Shown one piece after another: positions 1-8,489 of a DNA stretch of 64,000 nucleotides; within the stretch, counting starts at the first letter, position 1, and every line of letters begins with the position of its first letter. The stretch is from Microbacterium hydrocarbonoxydans (GTDB taxonomy: Bacteria; Actinomycetota; Actinomycetes; Actinomycetales; Microbacteriaceae). The position numbers were made by a program, and so were the translations under genes. The notes under the pieces were generated by a model. The model did no database searches. It saw nothing but the letters and a program-made list of their open reading frames with translations, and had not been told where the DNA came from. The DNA is taken from the NCBI RefSeq assembly GCF_900105205.1, contig NZ_FNSQ01000005.1, positions 2,356,001-2,420,000 on the forward strand, in the 5' to 3' direction.

Positions 1-1204
1 TCCCGTCGGCGAAGAAGTCACGGCCTGCGACGACCGAGTGCGCATGCTTCTCGTCGAGGTTCGCACCGGTGATCCAACTGGTGCCCTCGCCGACGCGGGG
101 GTCGACCAGGTAGCGGATGCCGGTCGCCGACTCCTCGCCGAGGACGGCGCCCGTCGGTGACCACGGGCCGATGTACCCCTTGACGAGCAGCGGGTTCTTC
201 TCGAAGTCGTCCGTCGTGGCCGTCTCGACCACGGCCGGCGCGAACGCGACCTCGGCCCGCTTCTCGTCGACCTCACGATCGCCGGGGATGCCGACGATCA
301 CGAGCTCGCGGCGACCGTCGAGGTGCGTCAGCGCGAGGACGACGTTCTTGAGCGTGTCCGCTGCCGTGTAGTCGCCGTCGAGGTGCGCGTTCGAGTGAGC
401 CACGAGCGTCTCGATCGTCGGGGTGTTCGGCGAGTCGAAGATCACGGGAGCGGCGTCGGCGTCGAACGGGACAGCGTCGGGAACCGCCGTCGTGAAGGCC
501 TCGACGTTGGCGGCGTAGCCGCCGGCGCTGCGCACGAAGGTGTCCTCGCCGACGGGCGTGGGGTGCAGGAACTCCTCGCTGCGTGATCCGCCCATGGCGC
601 CGGCATCCGCCTGGACGATCACGTACTCGAGTCCCAGGCGCTGGAAGATGCGCTCGTACGCATCGCGCTGTGCCTGATAGCTCACATCCAGGCCCTCGTC
701 GGACGAATCGAACGAGTAGGCGTCCTTCATCGTGAACTCGCGCCCGCGCAGCAGTCCGGCACGAGGACGCGCCTCGTCGCGGTACTTGTCCTGGATCTGG
801 TAGATCGTCAGCGGCAGGTCCTTGTACGAGGAGTACAGGTCCTTCACCAGCAGAGTGAACGCCTCTTCATGAGTGGGCGCGAGCAGGTAGTCGCCGCCTT
901 TGCGGTCCTGGAGACGGAAGAGCAGATCTCCGTACTCCTCCCACCGCCCGGTGGCCTCGTACGACTCGCGAGGCATCAGCGCGGGGAAGTGGACCTCCTG
1001 CGCTCCGGCGGCCGCCATCTCCTCGCGGACGACAGTCTCGATCTTCGCCTTCACGCGCAGACCGAGCGGGAGCCACGCGAAGATGCCCGCCGCCTGCGGT
1101 CGGATGTACCCGGCGCGGATCAGCAGCCGGTGGCTGGCGACCTCGGCGCCGGCAGGGTCTTCGCGGAGCGTGCGGAGGAAGAAGTTCGAAAGACGAGTGA
1201 CCAC
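1..1204 (-). CDS. proS: Proline--tRNA ligase, N-terminal two thirds (runs off left edge)
   Basis: Class II prolyl-tRNA synthetase, charging tRNA-Pro with proline in the cytoplasm. About 401 codons are visible; the bacterial form is about 580 residues, so the C-terminal third with the anticodon-binding domain lies beyond position 1. The N-terminus reads [20 protein letters not shown], as in family members. Class II motif 2 is present near residue 145 ([20 protein letters not shown]), and the segment nearest the edge ([18 protein letters not shown]) belongs to the editing/insertion domain of long bacterial ProS. The GTG start is supported by a TAGACT -10 box at 1211-1216, exactly six bases upstream, which implies a leaderless transcript. 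Identification is near certain; only completeness is unknown. Confidence 0.97.
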   Translation of the reverse strand, partial: MVTRLSNFFLRTLREDPAGAEVASHRLLIRAGYIRPQAAGIFAWLPLGLRVKAKIETVVREEMAAAGAQEVHFPALMPRESYEATGRWEEYGDLLFRLQDRKGGDYLLAPTHEEAFTLLVKDLYSSYKDLPLTIYQIQDKYRDEARPRAGLLRGREFTMKDAYSFDSSDEGLDVSYQAQRDAYERIFQRLGLEYVIVQADAGAMGGSRSEEFLHPTPVGEDTFVRSAGGYAANVEAFTTAVPDAVPFDADAAPVIFDSPNTPTIETLVAHSNAHLDGDYTAADTLKNVVLALTHLDGRRELVIVGIPGDREVDEKRAEVAFAPAVVETATTDDFEKNPLLVKGYIGPWSPTGAVLGEESATGIRYLVDPRVGEGTSWITGANLDEKHAHSVVAGRDFFADG

Positions 1205-1247
1205 CGGGCAAGTCTACTGACCGGCGGTCACTCGATTGCGACCGTGG

Positions 1248-2018
1248 TCAGTTGAGGGCAGGAAGACCGTTGGGGATGACACCGCCGGCGTACAGGCTCG
1301 CCGCGAGCTCCTGCACGGCGGTGAGCGCGACCCGCTGCGGGAGCGGTCCGTAGGAGATGCGCGTGACGCCGAGCTTCTCGTACTCGGACGCGGCGAGCGT
1401 GCCGGGGAGCCCGATCACGCTGAGCTTGCCCTCGCCGAGTCCTTCGACGAGCTGACGAGTGGTGTTGGCGTCGAGCATCCCGGGGACGAACACGGCGGTG
1501 GCTCCTGCGTCGAGGAACGCGCGGCCGCGCTGGATCGCGTCGGCGACGCTCTCGGCGACGGGCCGGTGTCCGGCGCGCACGAAGGCGTCGGTGCGCGCGT
1601 TCAGCGCGAAGGGGACGCCCTCTGCCTCGGCGGCCTTGACGATCGCCTCGACGGCGGCGACCGACTCGTCAAACGGCTTGAGCCGGTCCTCGACGTTCGC
1701 GCCCACGACGCCGGCGCCGATCGCGAGGCGGGTGGTCTCCCCCGCGTCGCCGTAGCCGTCGTCCAGGTCTGCCGTCACGGGAACGGACACGGATGCCGCG
1801 ATGCGTCCGACCATGTCGATCATGATGTCGCGCGGAATCGTGCCGTCCTCGTAGCCGAACGAGGCCGCGATGCCGTGCCCGGCCGTCGCGATCGCCTTCG
1901 TCTCGGGGAGCATCGCGACCGCCTTGGCGGAAACGACATCCCATACGTTCACGACCCGGAGGATCTCCGGGTCTTCGTACAGTCCGATGAGGGTCTGGGC
2001 CTTCGCAGCAGTGGTCAT
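1248..2018 (-). CDS. Isocitrate lyase/PEP mutase family protein
   Basis: A 256-residue member of the phosphoenolpyruvate mutase/isocitrate lyase superfamily, cytoplasmic TIM-barrel enzymes that make or break C-C or C-P bonds next to a carboxylate. Visible markers are NVWD at residues 24-27, the metal-binding ADLDDGYG at 83-90 and NVED at 108-111. The KKCGH catalytic loop of true isocitrate lyases is absent, so the protein is closer to 2-methylisocitrate lyase-like or oxaloacetate hydrolase-like members. The substrate cannot be named from sequence alone. A TAGCGT -10 box lies six bases before the ATG (2025-2030), so the gene is probably transcribed alone as a leaderless message. No neighbour suggests a pathway. 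Confidence 0.85.
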   Translation of the reverse strand: MTTAAKAQTLIGLYEDPEILRVVNVWDVVSAKAVAMLPETKAIATAGHGIAASFGYEDGTIPRDIMIDMVGRIAASVSVPVTADLDDGYGDAGETTRLAIGAGVVGANVEDRLKPFDESVAAVEAIVKAAEAEGVPFALNARTDAFVRAGHRPVAESVADAIQRGRAFLDAGATAVFVPGMLDANTTRQLVEGLGEGKLSVIGLPGTLAASEYEKLGVTRISYGPLPQRVALTAVQELAASLYAGGVIPNGLPALN

Positions 2019-2213
2019 GCTCCCACGCTAACGCGCTCGATCCGGCCGCAGGCCGGACGGGGCGGCAAGTCCTCGGTTCGTGGGATGCCGTCTGATCCGT
2101 CGGGACGAGCCCAGCGCGCTCTTGTTCCGGGATGCCGATGTTCTCGCTCGACGTCATGGTTTTCGGCCCTGATCTGGTGTCGAAATGTCAGAGGTGGGTG
2201 GTGAGATGCGGGT

Positions 2214-3518
2214 ATGACAGCACTGATGGACGCGACGATCGAGCAGGTGGCAGCGCTCGGCGCGGTCACCGAGATGCTCGTCTCCGTCGAGCGGACGATC
2301 GGTTCCCTGCTCGCCGCGCGTGACGGTCTTCTGGCCCTCGGATCGCGCCTCGCGGTCGAGACGGCGGAGCAGTCCGAGGAGCCGAGCGCCGACGGCGTCG
2401 ATCTGGCGATGCGCGCTGTCGCTGCCGAGTTCGGTGCTGCCCTGCGGGTCAGCGACCGCACGCTCCAACGGCGGATGCTCGACGCCGAGCTCCTCGTCAC
2501 GCGCTTCCCGCGAGTGTGGCGTGCCCAGGGCGCCGGGGTCATCAGCGCCGCGCATGCCAGGATCATCGTCGATGCCGGCACACACCTCGATGACGAGACC
2601 CGGCGCGAGGAGTACTCGGAGCGGATGGTCGCGTTCGCACGAACGGAGTCCGCCAACCGCGTCGGGCGCGAGGCGCGACGGGTCGCCGACCGCCTCCAGC
2701 CGCGCACCGTCGACGCCCGCCATGCGGACGCGCGCCAGGAGCGTCGAGTGTGGTTGACGAACCGCGCCGACGGAATGGCCGAGCTCAGCATCTTCGGTCC
2801 GGCCGCACTCGTGCACGGCGCATTCGATCGGGTCACGGCGATGGCGAAGGCAGCAGCGGCTGGCGGTGAAGTCGTCGAATGCGCGCACGGATCACGCTCT
2901 GGTCGTCCTCACGACGGTCGGACGCTGGGCCAGACCCGTTGCGACATCGCGCTCGATCTGCTTCTCACCGGTGCACCGGCGGGGCACGACACGACCGATG
3001 GAATGCTCGCCCGGATCACCCCGACGGTGTCCGTCACCGTTCCCGTCATGACCCTGCTCGGGTCGGGCACCGTCCCCGCCGAACTGAACGGCTGCGTCCC
3101 GATCGACGGTCGCACCGCCCGGCTCCTCGCCGGCTCCGCCGCGGGATGGGATCGCGTCCTCACCCACCCGATCACCGCGGCAGTGCTCGCCGTGGACAGA
3201 TACCGGCCATCCGCCGAGCTGCGACGTCATCTGACAGCGCGAGACAGCCGATGTCGGTTCCCCACCTGTGGGTATGCCGCCCGCGATTGCGATCTCGATC
3301 ACACCGAGGATCATGCCCTCGGCGGCACCACCGACGCCGACAACCTGGGTCACCTCTGCCGACGGCACCATGTACTGAAGCACCGCACTCCGTGGCATGT
3401 CGAGCACCTCGGCGACGGCACGTTCGCCTGGACCAGCCCCACCGGGCAGGTTCACATCGATCGACCGCGTGCCCAGAACGCCGAGACGTTCACCGAGGAC
3501 GACTCGCCGCCGTTCTGA
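2214..3518 (+). CDS. DUF222 / HNH endonuclease signature protein
   Basis: A 434-residue protein with an N-terminal DUF222 region (about residues 1-330) and a C-terminal HNH nuclease motif (about 346-385): CRFPTCGY, then DLDHTEDHALGG, then LCRRHHVLKH. The paired Cys/His residues look like an intact zinc-binding beta-beta-alpha metal fold. DUF222-HNH proteins occur in many copies in Microbacteriaceae and mycobacteria (the REP13E12 family), and their biological role is not established. A DNA-cleaving or repeat-associated function is inferred only from the HNH fold. No intron, intein or transposase surrounds the gene. A 16-bp tandem repeat begins just after the stop codon. Confidence 0.85.
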   Translation: MTALMDATIEQVAALGAVTEMLVSVERTIGSLLAARDGLLALGSRLAVETAEQSEEPSADGVDLAMRAVAAEFGAALRVSDRTLQRRMLDAELLVTRFPRVWRAQGAGVISAAHARIIVDAGTHLDDETRREEYSERMVAFARTESANRVGREARRVADRLQPRTVDARHADARQERRVWLTNRADGMAELSIFGPAALVHGAFDRVTAMAKAAAAGGEVVECAHGSRSGRPHDGRTLGQTRCDIALDLLLTGAPAGHDTTDGMLARITPTVSVTVPVMTLLGSGTVPAELNGCVPIDGRTARLLAGSAAGWDRVLTHPITAAVLAVDRYRPSAELRRHLTARDSRCRFPTCGYAARDCDLDHTEDHALGGTTDADNLGHLCRRHHVLKHRTPWHVEHLGDGTFAWTSPTGQVHIDRPRAQNAETFTEDDSPPF

Positions 3519-3522
3519 GAAT

Positions 3523-3635
3523 GAGCCAGCCGTGACCGTGAGCCGGTGCTGACGGGAACCGACGCTGACATGAGCCGGCCCTGACGCGAGCCGGCCCTGA
3601 CGCGAGCCGGTGCTGACGGGAACCGGCCCTGGCTT
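3523..3635. repeat. 16-bp tandem repeat, about 7 units
   Basis: Seven consecutive units with consensus GAGCCGGYSCTGACGS fill the gap between the HNH gene and the RNB gene. Unit starts are 3523 (17 bp), 3540, 3556, 3572, 3588, 3604 and 3620. Units 4 and 5 are identical, units 2 and 6 are identical, and units 3 and 7 begin GAACCG. The period is not a multiple of three and the array lies outside coding sequence. No spacers are present, so it is not a CRISPR array. Confidence 0.85.
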
Positions 3636-3671
3636 CGGCGGGATCCGGCGAGGCCGACATAGTGTGGAGAC

Positions 3672-5087
3672 ATGCCTCAGCGCCGATCGCACGTCGCCCC
3701 CTCTGCCGCGCAGACCGAACTCGCCGCGGCGCTCGCGGAGCTACGGGTGTCGCTCGACGCCCCGACCGAGTTTCCGGCTGCCGTGCTGGCCGAAGCCGAG
3801 GCCGCCGTCGCGCCCGAGCCCGACCTGGACCTTCGAGACATCCCGTTCGCCACGCTCGACCCCGTGGGATCCAGAGACCTGGATCAGGCGTTCCATCTCG
3901 AGCGCCGCGGCTCCGGTTACACCGTGCACTACGCGATCGCGGACGTGCCGAGCTTCGTCGTCGCCGGCGGTGAGATCGACGCCGAGGCCCGGCGGCGAGG
4001 ACAGACGCTGTATGCCGCCGATGGCACCATCCCTCTCCATCCGAAGGTGCTGAGCGAAGGCCGCGCCTCCCTCCTCCCGGATGTCGACCGCCCAGCGCTC
4101 GTCTGGACGTTCTCCATCGACGCGGCAGGTTCCGTCGAGGACTTCCGCCTCGAGCGCGCTCTGATCCGATCCCGCGCCCAGCTCGACTACGCCACAGTGC
4201 AGGCGGCACTCGACCGCGGGGAGGACGGCCCTGCGGCGCTTCTGCCTGAGATCGGCGCGCTGCGAGTGGAGCAGGAGAAGCTCCGCGGCGGTGCGAGCCT
4301 CAACCTGCCCGATGAGGAGGTCGTGCGCACACCTGACGGCGGCTACGCCATCGACCGGCGCCATCCGCTTCCCGTCGAGGAGTGGAACGCCCACCTGTCA
4401 CTCATGACGGGCATGGCCGCTGCGAGCCTGATGCTCGACGCACGGATCGGCATCCTGCGGACGATGCCTCAACCGGACGAGAAGTCGTTCGACGCCTTCC
4501 GCCACCAGACAGAGGCGCTCGGCCGCCCGTGGACGAGCGGCCGGTACGGCGACTACCTGCGGAACCTGGACCGCACCGACCCGATGACTCTTCCCGTCCT
4601 CGAGGCCGCGGCATCCCTGTTCCGCGGTGCCGGGTACGTCACGTTCGACGGCACCGTCCCGAGCGATGCGGAGCAGGCGGCGATCGCGGCGCCCTACGCA
4701 CACGCGACCGCTCCCCTGCGTCGGCTCGTCGACCGCTGGTCCCTCTCGATCTGCCTGGCCGCCTCCGAGGGCCGGGACATTCCGAGCTGGGCGCGCGAGT
4801 CCCTGTCCGAGCTTCCGGCATTGATGCAGGAATCGGGTCAGCGCGCGTCACGACTGGACTCCGCGACGATCAACTGCGTCGAGGCCGCCCTGATCACCCC
4901 GCTCGTCGGCCAGACGGTCGATGCCACGGTGATCGAGATCCGAGGGGAACGGGCATCGGTCCAGCTCGCGACGCCCGCCGTGACAGCCTCAGCTCCGCTT
5001 CCCGAGGGCGCGGCACCTGGAGACGTCGTGAGACTGCGGGTCCTGAGCGCCGACATCACGCGCGGCGAGATCGAGTTCGCCCTCTGA
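3672..5087 (+). CDS. RNB-domain exoribonuclease (RNase II/R family, short form)
   Basis: A 471-residue RNase II/R-family protein, expected to degrade RNA processively from the 3' end in the cytoplasm. The RNB catalytic domain spans roughly residues 50-370. It carries the metal-binding acidic cluster as TLDPVGSRDLDQAF near residue 60 and the late motif YAHATAPLRRLVDRW near residue 340. The position that is usually the fourth Asp is Gln (RDLDQ rather than DFDDA); I recall this as common in actinobacterial short RNB proteins, but have not checked it. Cold-shock domains at the N-terminus are missing, and a short OB-like tail follows. A TAGTGT box six bases before the ATG supports this start. The next gene begins 14 bp downstream from its own -10 box. 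Confidence 0.92.
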   Translation: MPQRRSHVAPSAAQTELAAALAELRVSLDAPTEFPAAVLAEAEAAVAPEPDLDLRDIPFATLDPVGSRDLDQAFHLERRGSGYTVHYAIADVPSFVVAGGEIDAEARRRGQTLYAADGTIPLHPKVLSEGRASLLPDVDRPALVWTFSIDAAGSVEDFRLERALIRSRAQLDYATVQAALDRGEDGPAALLPEIGALRVEQEKLRGGASLNLPDEEVVRTPDGGYAIDRRHPLPVEEWNAHLSLMTGMAAASLMLDARIGILRTMPQPDEKSFDAFRHQTEALGRPWTSGRYGDYLRNLDRTDPMTLPVLEAAASLFRGAGYVTFDGTVPSDAEQAAIAAPYAHATAPLRRLVDRWSLSICLAASEGRDIPSWARESLSELPALMQESGQRASRLDSATINCVEAALITPLVGQTVDATVIEIRGERASVQLATPAVTASAPLPEGAAPGDVVRLRVLSADITRGEIEFAL

Positions 5088-5101
5088 CGTACGCTGGCGG
5101 C

Positions 5102-5794
5102 GTGGATCCCCTCGCTCTGACAGAACGCTTCATCGACGCCCGCTATCCGGGGGCCTCCATCGCGATCGTGGCGGGAAGCACAGCGCGGGGCGAGCGCACA
5201 GCGACGAGCGACATCGACCTGCTGCTCATCGGCGAACGCCTCTTCGCCTCCGAGGCTCAGAGCAGCGAGGCGTCGACGCACGACTTCGAGGGTGAGATCT
5301 TCGAGGTCTTCGCGTACACACCCGCGGGGTTCGTCGAATGGGCCGACCGCGGCGTGCAGCAGCACCGCCCGGTGACGGTGCACATGCTGGTGGAAGGCAC
5401 CCCCGTCCGCGACGATGGGACGCTCGCCGCGCTGCGTCATCAGTGGCGGCAGGTGCTCGATGCCGGACCCACGCTGAGCGCACACGAGTCGGCCTTCCGC
5501 CGCTACGTCATCACCGACCTGCTCGACGACCTTCGCGACGCGACCGACCCGCTCGAGCGCCGCGTCGTGGCATCCGCTCTGTTCGATAGGACGGCCGAGC
5601 TCATGCTGCTCGGCGAGCACAGGTGGATCGCGACCGGCAAGTGGCTGCCGCGGCGGCTGCGCGACCTCGATTCCGAACGGGCGGAGCGGCTGAGCGGTCC
5701 TCTTCTCGACGGTGACTACACGGCCTTCGCCGATCGCGTCGATGCCGAACTCGTCCGGGCTGGTGGGCGGGTGCAGAGCGGCTTCGTACGCTGA
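5102..5794 (+). CDS. Nucleotidyltransferase-domain protein
   Basis: A 230-residue protein with a polymerase-beta-like minimal nucleotidyltransferase fold at its N-terminus: GSTARGERTATSDIDLLLI at about residues 23-41, which matches the GSxxRG...SDxD metal/NTP-binding signature. The remainder (about 110-230) is helical and could be a HEPN-like or substrate-recognition region. Targets in this family range from antibiotics to proteins (AMPylation) and RNA, so no function is assigned. No antitoxin or toxin partner is adjacent, and it follows the RNB gene closely on the same strand. The GTG start was chosen because TACGCT lies six bases upstream (5090-5095), giving a leaderless promoter that overlaps the end of the RNB gene. 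Confidence 0.75.
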   Translation: MDPLALTERFIDARYPGASIAIVAGSTARGERTATSDIDLLLIGERLFASEAQSSEASTHDFEGEIFEVFAYTPAGFVEWADRGVQQHRPVTVHMLVEGTPVRDDGTLAALRHQWRQVLDAGPTLSAHESAFRRYVITDLLDDLRDATDPLERRVVASALFDRTAELMLLGEHRWIATGKWLPRRLRDLDSERAERLSGPLLDGDYTAFADRVDAELVRAGGRVQSGFVR

Positions 5795-5800
5795 CCCGCC

Positions 5801-6664
5801 TCAGGCGGCGGGAACCGCTGTCGTCGTCATGACGAGGAGCTGAGGATCGGTGAGCTCGAGCGTCACCGAGATCGACACGAATTCGGCCAGAGACCGGGCG
5901 TGCGTTCCCCCGCACAGGATCTCCGCTGTTCCCTCGGGCAGCTCACAGTGCCAGCTGCGCCGATCCACGATCGTCGGTCCTTCAGTGACGATCCGGCTCG
6001 GAGCCGCGGACTCGACCCATGCCGACAGCTGTGCGTTGATCGCTGCCTCACGCTCGGCGAGAGTCGCCGCGAAGCCCTCGGTGTCGAAGCCCGCCTTGCG
6101 CAGGCTCTTCCCCAGACGGTACTCGTCGACCGAGCCGTCCTCATGGATGCGGCTGGACTGGTTGGCTCGCGCCTCGAAGTTCGGACTGCCCAGAGCATCC
6201 GTCCCCGGGTCCTTGCGCCACAGATCCGACAGCGCGCGATCCAGGGCGAGCGACGCGAGATGGCAGGCGGTGTGGCCTCGACTGAGGCCCGACCGCCGCG
6301 TAGGGTCCACGGCGAGTTCCACCCGAGCGCCCTCGATGAGGGCACTCGGCGCCTCGCCGTCGAGTCGGTGCCCGACGAGCCAGGTCCAGCCGTCGGCACC
6401 GCGCTTGACGGGGATGTCTCCCGCCACCGCGAAGGTCCCGTCGTCCGCCACGGCGGCCATCACGGCCTCGGCCACACGCACCGTCGCACCGTCGACCGAG
6501 ATCTCGCCGCTGTCTCCGGGCTGATCAGGCCAGGTGTGATCGACCGGATGGAAGGGCGTGGCGTCGACGACGACGACCGCACCGTCCGGCGTGAGGTCTA
6601 TGCGTTGCACGGTGCTCGATCCGGAGACGCCTCCGTCGGCGAAGGACACGGTCGTGGACGGCAT
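5801..6664 (-). CDS. AlaX-type alanyl-tRNA editing protein
   Basis: A 287-residue stand-alone editing domain related to the AlaRS C-terminal editing module, which hydrolyses mischarged Ser- or Gly-tRNA-Ala. The zinc ligands are visible: HTACH in GHTACHLASLALD (about residues 117-129) and Cys/His in CGGTHARS near residue 262. The start at 6664 (MPSTTVSF) is preceded by a good ribosome-binding site (AAGGAG, four bases before the ATG). The frame stays open upstream by chance but is not coding there. The gene is convergent with the nucleotidyltransferase and lies downstream of the NTF2-like gene. Membership in the AlaX family is clear; the exact editing specificity is not. Confidence 0.88.
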   Translation of the reverse strand: MPSTTVSFADGGVSGSSTVQRIDLTPDGAVVVVDATPFHPVDHTWPDQPGDSGEISVDGATVRVAEAVMAAVADDGTFAVAGDIPVKRGADGWTWLVGHRLDGEAPSALIEGARVELAVDPTRRSGLSRGHTACHLASLALDRALSDLWRKDPGTDALGSPNFEARANQSSRIHEDGSVDEYRLGKSLRKAGFDTEGFAATLAEREAAINAQLSAWVESAAPSRIVTEGPTIVDRRSWHCELPEGTAEILCGGTHARSLAEFVSISVTLELTDPQLLVMTTTAVPAA

Positions 6665-6720
6665 GGGACTCCTTGGTGAGCTCGACGCGATCGGCGAGAG
6701 CGGTGGGACTTCGACCCCGC

Positions 6721-7053
6721 TCAGTGCGAGGGCGGGATGGTGAAGCTGGCGAGCTTGTCGCCGTCGATGACGAAGATGCCATCCGACTCGCCGGTGAACA
6801 CACTGCTGGTCCACGCGAATCGGATGCGCGTGGTGTTGTCGCCCGAGGTCGCGCTGAGCACCGTCATCCTCGCACCGGCGCCGATCGCATCGGTCTCGGC
6901 CCACGAGCGGATGCCGTCGGGGCCGGCCTTCACCGTTCCCCAATCGCTGACGTGGCCGTCTGCGGAGAACGCGGCGACGAACGCCTCGGTATCCGCAGCG
7001 TTGATCGCATCGACCATCGCCTGAGCCGGCGCGGGAAGGGAGTGCTCGGACAA
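6721..7053 (-). CDS. NTF2-like (SnoaL-type) small protein
   Basis: A 110-residue single-domain protein with the layout of the SnoaL/NTF2-like fold: a first helix (PAPAQAMVDAINAADTEAFV), an aromatic/acidic segment and a long beta-sheet ending in DGIFVIDGDKLASFTI. These cone-shaped domains bind small hydrophobic ligands or act as isomerases and hydrolases; this one has no diagnostic catalytic set. Translation probably starts at TTG (7053), because AGGAG sits six bases upstream and no ATG or GTG is available near it. It lies between ispG and the AlaX gene on the same strand, with no evident functional link. Confidence 0.7.
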   Translation of the reverse strand: MSEHSLPAPAQAMVDAINAADTEAFVAAFSADGHVSDWGTVKAGPDGIRSWAETDAIGAGARMTVLSATSGDNTTRIRFAWTSSVFTGESDGIFVIDGDKLASFTIPPSH

Positions 7054-7107
7054 CGTCGTCTCCTGTGCTGTGGTGGATCGGCTGGTGGGATCGGTGGTGA
7101 GGGGAAC

Positions 7108-8259
7108 TCAGACCGTGACGACCTGCGCGGTGCCGACCGGGGCTGCGGGGCCCATCTCGGCGGCGATGCGGTTGGCCTCTTCGATCAGGGTCGCCACGAT
7201 GTCGGCCTCGGGGACGGTCTTGATGACCTCGCCCTTGACGAAGATCTGGCCCTTGCCGTTGCCGGACGCGACGCCGAGGTCGGCTTCGCGCGCCTCTCCC
7301 GGACCGTTCACGACGCAGCCCATGACGGCCACGCGCAGCGGCACGGTCATGTCCTTGAGTCCCTCGGTCACATTCTCGGCGAGCGTGTAGACATCGACCT
7401 GCGCGCGACCGCACGACGGGCACGAGACGATCTCGAGCTTTCGCTCGCGGAGGTTCAGCGACTGCAGGATCTGATGTCCGACCTTCACCTCTTCGGCGGG
7501 CGGTGCGGACAGCGACACACGGATGGTGTCGCCGATCCCCTCACCGAGCAGAATGCCGAACGCCGTGGCGCTCTTGATCGTGCCCTGGAACGCGGGCCCT
7601 GCCTCGGTCACGCCGAGGTGCAGCGGCCAATCGCCGCGCTCGGCGAGCTGGCGGTACGCCTTGACCATCACGATGGGGTCGTTGTGCTTGACGGAGATCT
7701 TGAAGTCGTGGAAGTCGTGCTCCTCGAACAGCGACGCCTCCCAGACGGCGCTCTCGACGAGTGCCTCGGCCGTCGCCTTGCCGTACTTGGTGAGGATGCG
7801 CCGGTCGAGCGATCCGGCATTGACGCCGATCCGCAGCGAGACGCCCGCGGCCTTGGCGGCCTCGGCGATCTTGCCGACGTTGCCGTCGAACTCCCGGATG
7901 TTGCCGGGGTTCACGCGCACCGCGCCGCATCCGGCGTCGATGGCGGTGTAGATGTAGCGCGGCTGGAAGTGGATATCGGCGATCACGGGGATCTGGCTCT
8001 TCATCGCGATGATCTTGAGCGCGTCGGCATCGTCCTGGTGAGGCACGGCGACACGGACGATCTCGCATCCGGATGCGGTCAGCTCCGCGATCTGCTGAAG
8101 GGTCGCGTTGATGTCCGTCGTCTTCGTCGTCGTCATCGACTGCACGGTGACGGGAGCGTCACCGCCGACGAGCACCTTGCCCACCTTGATCTGGCGAGAC
8201 TTGCGGCGCGGGGCGAGGACTTCGGGGACTTTCGGCATCCCAAGATTCACTGCTGGCAC
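7108..8259 (-). CDS. ispG: 4-hydroxy-3-methylbut-2-en-1-yl diphosphate synthase (flavodoxin/ferredoxin)
   Basis: IspG/GcpE, the penultimate enzyme of the MEP isoprenoid pathway, reducing MEcPP to HMBPP with a [4Fe-4S] cluster. The 383-residue length matches the two-domain bacterial form. The cluster ligands are visible as SCPSCGRAQ (about residues 280-288) and [10 protein letters not shown] (about 314-323). The N-terminal TIM barrel contains VRVNPGNI, and [11 protein letters not shown] is the conserved opening. A TAGGCT -10 box six bases before the GTG (8266-8271) indicates a leaderless message. dxr and rseP, its usual neighbours, lie at 16.0 and 11.7 kb on the same strand, separated by genes on the other strand. 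Confidence 0.97.
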   Translation of the reverse strand: MPAVNLGMPKVPEVLAPRRKSRQIKVGKVLVGGDAPVTVQSMTTTKTTDINATLQQIAELTASGCEIVRVAVPHQDDADALKIIAMKSQIPVIADIHFQPRYIYTAIDAGCGAVRVNPGNIREFDGNVGKIAEAAKAAGVSLRIGVNAGSLDRRILTKYGKATAEALVESAVWEASLFEEHDFHDFKISVKHNDPIVMVKAYRQLAERGDWPLHLGVTEAGPAFQGTIKSATAFGILLGEGIGDTIRVSLSAPPAEEVKVGHQILQSLNLRERKLEIVSCPSCGRAQVDVYTLAENVTEGLKDMTVPLRVAVMGCVVNGPGEAREADLGVASGNGKGQIFVKGEVIKTVPEADIVATLIEEANRIAAEMGPAAPVGTAQVVTV

Positions 8260-8352
8260 CCCCTCAGCCTACGCCGCCTGGATGGGCGAGGGCTGGAAGC
8301 GGATGACGCGGATCTCCGCGTCATGCGGCGGATCGGCAGCACGCCGGTGTGA

Positions 8353-8452
8353 TAGTTTTCAGCCCATGCTCGCGAACTTCACCTGGTGGCCCGCCTCTTA
8401 GGCGGTGTGTTCGCGTTCCCACGAATCCAGACCGCCTCCGGGGCGGTCTTTT
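8353..8452 (+). promoter_or_regulatory. Tryptophan attenuator (leaderless) of the TrpEG gene
   Basis: A complete transcription attenuator. A TAGTTT -10 box (8353-8358) lies seven bases before the leader-peptide ATG. Four complementary segments follow: 1 = CCGCC (8391-8395), 2 = GGCGGT (8401-8406), 3 = ACCGCC (8431-8436), 4 = GGCGGT (8442-8447). Pairing 3:4, extended to GACCGCC/GGCGGTC with a 5-nt loop and followed by TTTT (8449-8452), is the terminator; pairing 2:3 is the antiterminator; pairing 1:2 is the pause/protector hairpin. A ribosome stalled at the two Trp codons (8384-8389) would cover segment 1 and free segment 2, allowing read-through when tryptophan is scarce. The mechanism is inferred from classical trp attenuation. 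Confidence 0.88.
8366..8401 (+). CDS. trpL: trp leader peptide (11 aa, tandem Trp codons)
   Basis: The short ORF MLANFTWWPAS has two consecutive TGG codons at positions 7 and 8, in a region otherwise lacking genes. Its stop codon overlaps the start of attenuator segment 2, which is the geometry needed for ribosome position to choose between hairpins. The -10 box seven bases upstream implies that the transcript begins at or very near this ATG, so leader translation is probably leaderless. It is 88 bp upstream of the TrpE-TrpG fusion. Homologous leader peptides with Trp runs precede fused trpEG genes in Streptomyces. Confidence 0.88.
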   Translation: MLANFTWWPAS

Positions 8453-8489
8453 CGTTGAGCCGAGCCGGAGCCACGCACAGGAGACACCG

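Noticed and set aside
2214..3518. Homing endonuclease or insertion sequence
   Set aside because: No intron, intein, transposase or terminal inverted repeats surround the DUF222-HNH gene.
3523..3635. CRISPR array
   Set aside because: Units are directly abutting 16-mers with no spacers and no cas genes nearby.
5801..7423. One 540-residue protein on the minus strand fused from AlaX and an upstream part
   Set aside because: The frame is open by chance beyond 6664; a ribosome-binding site and family N-terminus mark the true start, and the upstream part overlaps the NTF2-like and ispG genes.
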